The position numbers and the translations under genes are program-made. Positions 31,781-36,265 of a stretch of 36,265 nt of DNA are shown here, in pieces (position 1 is the first letter of the stretch; every line of letters begins with the position of its first letter). The stretch is from SXMI01 sp964391365 (GTDB lineage: Bacteria; Actinomycetota; Acidimicrobiia; Acidimicrobiales; Microtrichaceae): the NCBI GenBank assembly GCA_964391365.1, contig CAYMKW010000017.1, positions 1 through 36,265 on the forward strand, written 5' to 3'. The notes beneath the pieces are model-generated. The model saw only the letters and a list, made by a program, of their open reading frames with translations, had not been told where the DNA came from and did no database searches.

Positions 31781-33895
31781 GTGGCCGCCCCTTCGCTCTA
31801 CCGCCGCTACCGACCTCGGAACTTCGCTCAGGTCCGCGGCCAGGACCACGTCGTCGGGGCCATGCTCAACGCCGTCGCCTCGGGGACCGAGGGGCACGCG
31901 TACCTCTTCTCGGGGCCGCGGGGAACCGGCAAGACCTCGACGGCCCGCATCCTCGCCAAGGCCCTGAACTGCGAGGACCTCCGGGACGGTGAGCCGTGCT
32001 GCGAGTGCGACTCGTGCCGGGCGATCGAGGCCGGATCCAGCCTGGACCTCTTCGAACTCGACGCCGCCTCCAACAACAAGGTCGACGACATGCGGAGCCT
32101 GATCGGCGGGACGGTCGTGTCCTCACCCGGTCGCACCAAGGTGTACATCCTCGATGAGGTCCACATGCTCAGCGCCGGTGCCTCCAACGCGCTGCTGAAG
32201 ACCCTGGAGGAACCTCCGAGCGGCGTGTGCTTCGTCCTTGCGACCACGGATCCGAACAAGGTCCTCCCCACCATCCGGAGTCGGACCCAGCACTTCGAGT
32301 TCCGACTGCTCTCGGCGGCGGAGCTCGAGTCCTACGTCCGTTGGATCGCCGAGGACGCCGGGCTGGACCTGACCGATGAGGCGGTTGCGCACGTCGTCAG
32401 GGTGGGCCGGGGTTCGGCGCGTGACACCCTCTCGGCGTTGGACCAGGTGGTGGCGGCGGGCGGCATCGCGTCGCGCTCCGAGCCGGTGGACGACCTGGTC
32501 GACGCACTCGCCGGCGCCGACGCCGGCGCTGCGGTGCAGGCGGTCGCCGCTGCGCTCGCGGAGGGCCACGACCCGCGGGTTCTGGCCGAGGCGGTCCTGT
32601 CGGTTCTGCGGGATGCGTTCCTCTGCTCGGTCGGCGTCGAGGTGCCTCAGTTGCTGGATGCCGACCGGGCGCAGGCCGAACGCTGGGCCGGTGAGCTGGG
32701 CACCAGGCGACTGACCCGGGCGCTCGAACGGATCGGCACCGCCCTCGTGGACATGCGTCACGCCGCCGACGCGCGGGTCCCGCTGGAGGTGGCGCTGGTC
32801 TCGTTGACCTCCGATCAGGACCGGCTCGCCGAGCTCGAGCGACGCGTGGCTGAACTCGAGGAGGGCGGTGTCCGTTCGGCGCCGGCCGCCCGGCGGTCCG
32901 CTGCGTCGGCCGCCGCCGTTGCAGGGAGTGGCGCCGTTGCAGACAGCGCCCCCGCTGCAGACGATGGCGCTGTCGGGGAGGCCAACGACCGGGGCAGCGT
33001 GCCAGCGGCCGCCTCCGAGGATCCGCCCCGGACCGGATCGTCACCGGCGCCGGGTGGAGCCGCCGCTCGAGCGGCCCAGGCCCGGGCGGCGTTGGATGCA
33101 TCCGCGGCCGGCCGTCGTGGTTCGGGAGGTGCGACCGGCCCACCGCCGACGCGTCCCGCCGCCCGACCAGCCGCACCGCGTCGACCCGGCTCGGGCGAGT
33201 CCTCCAACCCGGTGGCCGGGGCCGACGTGGCTGCGTCCGCTCCCGGTTCGGAGCGGACGGTGGAGGTCCCGGATTCGGCCCCCGAGCAACCGTCGGGTGC
33301 CCCCGCCGCCGGAGCGGATGTCGACCCGGCGGCCGACGGCGCGGTGTCTCCCGAGCCCAGGTCCGCAGCGGCCCCGTCCACGGCGGTCCCGTCCACGGAT
33401 GCGCCGCTCGCCGACGAGTGGGTGCGGGCTTCGCTCGCCGACAACGTGCTCCCGTCCCTGAAGGGTCGGGCCCGGGCGCTGGTGGCCCAGGCCGCGGTCG
33501 AGCGGGTCGAGGGGTCCACGGTGCTGCTCGGGGTCGCCAACGAGGCGACCATGGCCCGGGCCGAGGAGTTCGTCCCGCAGGTGGCCGACCTGCTGTCGGC
33601 TGCCGCCGGCCGGCCGGTCGAGGTGGCCCTTGTCGTCGCCGGTTCACCGGTCGCAGCGACACGCGGTGCCGAGCCGCTGCCGGAACGGGCTCCGATGGAG
33701 GACTCCGGATCCACGGACGATGCCGTCCGTGCTGGTGCCGCACCGCCGGGCGGAGACGATCCGTCCTCGACCGAGGACGAGTTGGTGGACCTCGACGAAC
33801 TCGAGGATGCCAGTGACGTGGCGACGACCGGCGTCGCCCGACTGACCCAGGCCTTCCCGGGAGCGGTGGTGGTCGACAGCGAGGGGACGACGTGA
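31781..33895 (+). CDS. dnaX: DNA polymerase III subunit gamma/tau
   Basis: 704 residues from a GTG at 31781, with TTAGGA upstream. The clamp-loader ATPase is complete: LYRRYRPRNFAQVRGQDHVV, Walker A GPRGTGKTS (46-54), a zinc-binding module with CEDLRDGEPCCECDSC, Walker B YILDEVHML (near 123) and the sensor region SRTQHFEFR. Domain III runs to about 360. A long Ala/Pro/Ser/Gly/Asp linker (about 360-540) follows, with three 18-bp tandem units at its start, then a folded C-terminal tau-like part (ASLADNVLPSLKGRARALV) and an acidic tail. It loads the sliding clamp and holds polymerase cores together. The stop overlaps the YbaB/EbfC start as GTGA. No clear slippery site for a short gamma form was seen. 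Confidence 0.96.
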   Translation: MAAPSLYRRYRPRNFAQVRGQDHVVGAMLNAVASGTEGHAYLFSGPRGTGKTSTARILAKALNCEDLRDGEPCCECDSCRAIEAGSSLDLFELDAASNNKVDDMRSLIGGTVVSSPGRTKVYILDEVHMLSAGASNALLKTLEEPPSGVCFVLATTDPNKVLPTIRSRTQHFEFRLLSAAELESYVRWIAEDAGLDLTDEAVAHVVRVGRGSARDTLSALDQVVAAGGIASRSEPVDDLVDALAGADAGAAVQAVAAALAEGHDPRVLAEAVLSVLRDAFLCSVGVEVPQLLDADRAQAERWAGELGTRRLTRALERIGTALVDMRHAADARVPLEVALVSLTSDQDRLAELERRVAELEEGGVRSAPAARRSAASAAAVAGSGAVADSAPAADDGAVGEANDRGSVPAAASEDPPRTGSSPAPGGAAARAAQARAALDASAAGRRGSGGATGPPPTRPAARPAAPRRPGSGESSNPVAGADVAASAPGSERTVEVPDSAPEQPSGAPAAGADVDPAADGAVSPEPRSAAAPSTAVPSTDAPLADEWVRASLADNVLPSLKGRARALVAQAAVERVEGSTVLLGVANEATMARAEEFVPQVADLLSAAAGRPVEVALVVAGSPVAATRGAEPLPERAPMEDSGSTDDAVRAGAAPPGGDDPSSTEDELVDLDELEDASDVATTGVARLTQAFPGAVVVDSEGTT
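32915..32968 (+). repeat. Three 18-bp degenerate tandem units in the dnaX linker
   Basis: Units at 32915-32932, 32933-32950 and 32951-32968 share the pattern sccgytgcag plus eight variable bases and encode AVAGSG, AVADSA and PAADDG. They are in frame, so length changes would not break the gene. Confidence 0.7.
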
Positions 33896-34296
33896 ACGAC
33901 GAACAGGAGCCGGTGGACGCCGAGTTGGTGGCGGACCCGGAGGTGCTCGGCCTCGGCGCTCCGGGGCCGGACGTCGGCGGGTTCGATCTGGGTTCCATGC
34001 TCCAGATGGCCCAGGAGGCCGCGGCTCAGGTCGCCGAGGCCCAGCAGGAGCTCCTCGGCGCCCGGGTCACCGGCAGTGCCGGCGGCGGTGCGGTGCGGGT
34101 CGTGGTCAACGGCCACCTGCACCTGTTGGAGGTCGAGATCGCTCCCGAGGCGGTCGATCCGGACGACCCGTCCATGATCGGCGATCTGGTCGTGGCGGCG
34201 TTCGCCGACGCCCAGCAGCACGTGGCGGCGCTGCAGTCCAGGTCCGATCCGTTGTCGGGCCTCGGCGACCTCGGTGGTCTGCTCGGGGGCGGCTGA
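33892..34296 (+). CDS. YbaB/EbfC nucleoid-associated protein
   Basis: 134 residues from a GTG at 33892 overlapping the dnaX stop as GTGA. After a 35-residue acidic lead comes the YbaB/EbfC fold: MLQMAQEAAAQVAEAQQELL, ARVTGSAGGGAVRVVVNGHL with the central strand pattern, and a C-terminal helix AFADAQQHVAALQS. The protein binds DNA as a dimer and is thought to shape the nucleoid or assist RecR. Placement between dnaX and recR is the conserved bacterial order. The N-terminal lead is longer than in most relatives. Confidence 0.93.
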   Translation: MNDEQEPVDAELVADPEVLGLGAPGPDVGGFDLGSMLQMAQEAAAQVAEAQQELLGARVTGSAGGGAVRVVVNGHLHLLEVEIAPEAVDPDDPSMIGDLVVAAFADAQQHVAALQSRSDPLSGLGDLGGLLGGG

Positions 34297-34297
34297 G

Positions 34298-34936
34298 GTG
34301 GCCTTCGCTCCAGCGGTTCAGGACCTGATCGATGCGCTCGGCCGCCTCCCGGGGGTGGGACCGAAGTCGGCTCAGCGGATCGCATTCCACCTGCTCAAGG
34401 CGGACGTGGAGGAGTCGAACCGTCTGGCTGCCGCCGTGCTGGCCGCCAAGGAGCGGATCGGGTTCTGTGAGCTCTGCTTCAACCTGTCGGAGCACCCCCG
34501 CTGCGAGATCTGCAGCGACGAGCGCCGCGACGTCAGCGTGCTCTGCGTCGTGGAGGAGCCCCGTGACGTCGTGGCGATCGAGCGCACACGGGAGTTCCGT
34601 GGCCGCTACCACGTGCTGCAGGGGGCGATCGACCACCTCCAGGGTGTGGGCCCGGAGCAGCTCCGCATTCGGGAGCTGCTCGCCCGGGTCGGTGCCGAGG
34701 GCGTGCAGGAGGTCATCATCTGCACGAATCCCAACCTGGAGGGTGAGGCGACGGCGCTCTACCTGTCGCGGGCGCTCGAGGCTCCGGGCCTGGTCGTGTC
34801 CCGGATCGCCAACGGACTCCCGGTCGGAGGTGATCTGGAGTACGCCGACGAACTGACCCTCGGCCGGGCCCTGGAGGGCCGTCGGGTGCTCGGTGGTCCG
34901 CCCGAGGCACCTGTCGATCCGATGACCGCCGGGTGA
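34298..34936 (+). CDS. recR: Recombination mediator RecR
   Basis: 212 residues from a GTG at 34298, one base after the YbaB/EbfC stop. The helix-hairpin-helix is LGRLPGVGPKSAQRIAFHLL, the zinc finger CELCFNLSEHPRCEIC (near 58-73) and the Toprim domain begins VLCVVEEPRDVVAIER, with IICTNPNLEGEATALYL carrying the acidic motif. Length and order match RecR. With RecO it loads RecA on SSB-covered single-stranded DNA gaps. It ends the dnaX-ybaB-recR operon; the next gene begins about 10 bases later and may be co-transcribed. Confidence 0.97.
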   Translation: MAFAPAVQDLIDALGRLPGVGPKSAQRIAFHLLKADVEESNRLAAAVLAAKERIGFCELCFNLSEHPRCEICSDERRDVSVLCVVEEPRDVVAIERTREFRGRYHVLQGAIDHLQGVGPEQLRIRELLARVGAEGVQEVIICTNPNLEGEATALYLSRALEAPGLVVSRIANGLPVGGDLEYADELTLGRALEGRRVLGGPPEAPVDPMTAG

Positions 34937-34946
34937 GCTGCGTGCG

Positions 34947-35663
34947 GTGACGGCTCCTTCCGCTGACGACGCGACCGGGACGACGCCCGCCTCCTGGCGC
35001 GGCCCTGGTCGCGAGGCCTACGCGCCCGTGTGGATCTCGATCGCGCTGGCCGCCGTGCTGCAGCTGGTGACCCCGTCGGTCATGGACGCCTGGGTCGACA
35101 AGGTGCTCTGCTCGCTGCTCGTCCTGGCGCTCGTGATCCTGGTCGTCGCGAGCCGTGAGGACGGCCGGATCGTCGCTCGGCACATCCGGGGTCACTCGAC
35201 CCCGGCCCGCCGATTCAGTCAGCTGGTGATCGTGCTGCTGTCGTTCGCCAACCTGGGCACGGGGCTGGTGCTCACCGTCGAGATCCTGGGTGACTCGTCG
35301 GACTTCGACGCCCTCGACCTGCTCATCAACACGGGAGCGGTGTGGATCACCAACGTGATCGTCTTCGCACTCTGGTACTGGGAGTACGACCGTGGCGGTC
35401 CCGGTCGGCGGGCGGAGGGCACCGGCCGGGTGTCCCCGGCGTTCATCTTCCCGCAGATGCTCGACCCGGAGGTCGCCGAACCGAACTGGCGACCGTTCTT
35501 CTTCGACTACCTCTACCTGTCGTTCACGAATGCTGCGTCGTTTGCGTCGGCGGACGCGCTCCCCGCTGCACGGTGGGCGAAGGCAACGATGCTGTGTCAG
35601 TCCGCGCTGTCGCTGTCCCTGCTGCTCCTGGTGTTGTCCCGGGTGGCCGGGCTGCTGAGGTAG
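34947..35663 (+). CDS. Multi-helix membrane protein, DUF1345-like, unknown function
   Basis: 238 residues from a GTG at 34947, 10 bases after recR. Hydrophobic helices lie at about 28-44, 52-68, 90-112, 125-144 and 207-235. The C-terminal part has FFFDYLYLSFTNAASFASAD before the last helix. This pattern resembles DUF1345 or ion-channel-like proteins lacking a selectivity filter, but I cannot name it firmly. There is a polar loop (GGPGRRAEGTGRVSP) between helices. No catalytic residue or binding motif is visible. Its position behind recR suggests co-transcription only. A bidirectional hairpin follows. Confidence 0.7.
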   Translation: MTAPSADDATGTTPASWRGPGREAYAPVWISIALAAVLQLVTPSVMDAWVDKVLCSLLVLALVILVVASREDGRIVARHIRGHSTPARRFSQLVIVLLSFANLGTGLVLTVEILGDSSDFDALDLLINTGAVWITNVIVFALWYWEYDRGGPGRRAEGTGRVSPAFIFPQMLDPEVAEPNWRPFFFDYLYLSFTNAASFASADALPAARWAKATMLCQSALSLSLLLLVLSRVAGLLR

Positions 35664-35709
35664 CGAGCGGTCCGGGCCCGTGCGGCCCGTCCGGGTCGGG
35701 AGCCGAACG

Positions 35710-35747
35710 CGACGGTGCCCGGCCGCTCTCGCAGCCGGGCACCGTCG
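35710..35747. terminator. Bidirectional terminator-like hairpin
   Basis: CGACGGTGCCCGGC and its exact complement GCCGGGCACCGTCG form a 14-bp stem with a 10-base loop between the convergent stops at 35663 and 35787. No T tract. Confidence 0.65.
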
Positions 35748-35786
35748 ACGCTTCCGGCCGCCCGGAGGCGGCTGTCACCTGTCCGC

Positions 35787-36265
35787 TCAGATCGTCTCGA
35801 CGATGAGGGCGTCGCCCTGCCCGCCACCACCGCACAGCGCCGCGGCGCCGGTGCCACCGCCGCGGCGACGGAGCTCGTTGAGGATGTGGAGCACGATCCG
35901 GGTGCCGGACATGCCGATCGGGTGACCCAGCGCGATCGCACCGCCGTTCACGTTGGTGATCTCGTCGGTGATGCCCAGGTCCGCCATCGACGCCACGCCG
36001 ACGGCGGCGAAGGCCTCGTTGAGTTCGAACAGGTCGACGTCGCCGACCGACTTCCCGGCCCGCTCGAGCGCCGTGAGGATCGCTCGCGACGGCTGGGTGA
36101 GCAGCGAGGCGTCCGGCCCGGCGACCTGTCCGTACGAGACGATGCGTCCGAGCGGGTTCCCGCCGATGCGCTCGGCGGCGGCCTCCGAGGCCACGACCAC
36201 GGCTGCGCCACCGTCGGAGATCTGCGAGGCGTTGCCGGCGGTGATGTTGCCGGCCTTGTCGAACG
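35787..36265 (-). CDS. Thiolase (acetyl-CoA acetyltransferase type), C-terminal part; start off window
   Basis: 159 C-terminal residues are visible; the gene continues beyond the right edge. Motifs are the thiolase C-terminal half: GNITAGNASQISDGGAAVVV, VDLFELNEAFA, the catalytic His in NVNGGAIALGHPIG and the second active cysteine in CGGGGQGDALI. The protein forms or cleaves acetoacetyl-CoA or longer 3-ketoacyl-CoA. The GGAIALGHPIG and NEAFA motifs place it in the ordinary degradative/biosynthetic thiolase family rather than the SCP2 lipid-transfer type. Chain-length preference cannot be read from this part. Confidence 0.95.
   Translation of the reverse strand, partial: FDKAGNITAGNASQISDGGAAVVVASEAAAERIGGNPLGRIVSYGQVAGPDASLLTQPSRAILTALERAGKSVGDVDLFELNEAFAAVGVASMADLGITDEITNVNGGAIALGHPIGMSGTRIVLHILNELRRRGGGTGAAALCGGGGQGDALIVETI

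Noticed and set aside
33400..33895. Programmed frameshift in dnaX for a gamma form
   Set aside because: No A-rich or other slippery heptamer with a downstream hairpin was seen; the full-length frame is open.
1..36265. CRISPR arrays, complete insertion sequences or prophage genes
   Set aside because: No regularly spaced repeats, transposase, integrase or structural phage genes were recognised.

Overview
The window is a 36 kb stretch of a very GC-rich chromosome with many GTG starts, 4-base GTGA/ATGA stop-start overlaps and short intergenic gaps. Gene content (SRP RNA next to dnaX, then a YbaB/EbfC gene and recR; a NarL-type two-component pair; LtrA; a DUF4239 protein; Tat and lipoprotein signals) suggests a high-GC actinomycetote, perhaps of the class Acidimicrobiia. 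That placement is inferred from style and content only. Three N gaps (10, 100 and 10 bases) show that this is a scaffolded draft or metagenome assembly. Two of the gaps lie in or beside tRNA genes.

Layout. 1-2060: the 3' part of a Tat-exported dimethylformamidase-like protein (minus strand), then a tRNA-Ala(TGC) whose two halves lie about 220 bases (plus a gap) apart. 2170-7193: an HD hydrolase, a lipoprotein serine hydrolase, and a tightly overlapped minus-strand trio: GNAT, a ceramidase-like/PlsC acyltransferase fusion and a small PLDc_N-like membrane protein. 7296-8372: an HSL-family esterase. 8381-15214: a minus-strand run headed by prfC (release factor 3), then a hexapeptide acyltransferase/alpha-toroid fusion, a SnoaL-like protein, LtrA, a DUF4239/solute-binding fusion and, beyond a gap, a gamma-glutamylcyclotransferase-like fragment. 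15287-20870: a second serine hydrolase, an anchored Ig-like protein, and a NarL-type response regulator and histidine kinase, with a divergent alpha/beta hydrolase.

20867-25162: a second alpha/beta hydrolase that lacks its nucleophile, then a minus-strand group of USP, xseA, xseB and tetR, and a divergent SDR. 25202-28181: an ABC exporter divergent from an undecaprenyl-diphosphatase gene. 28251-28456: a strong hairpin, a gap-truncated tRNA-Ser(CGA), a 25-bp-arm hairpin and a G-quadruplex-type run. 28457-30844: an SMP-30 lactonase divergent from a radical SAM/SPASM protein with an Ig-like tail. 30881-34936: tadA, tRNA-Ser(GGA), SRP RNA, dnaX, ybaB and recR, a conserved housekeeping block. 34947-36265: an unknown membrane protein and the C-terminal part of a thiolase.

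How it fits together. The replication, repair and translation genes (prfC, xseAB, dnaX-ybaB-recR, tadA, SRP RNA, tRNAs) are ordinary. The notable material is the interrupted tRNA-Ala, several unusual domain fusions, and the hairpin plus G-run next to an assembly gap. No CRISPR array, complete insertion sequence or phage gene was seen. No complete new defence or biosynthetic system can be supported from the sequence alone.
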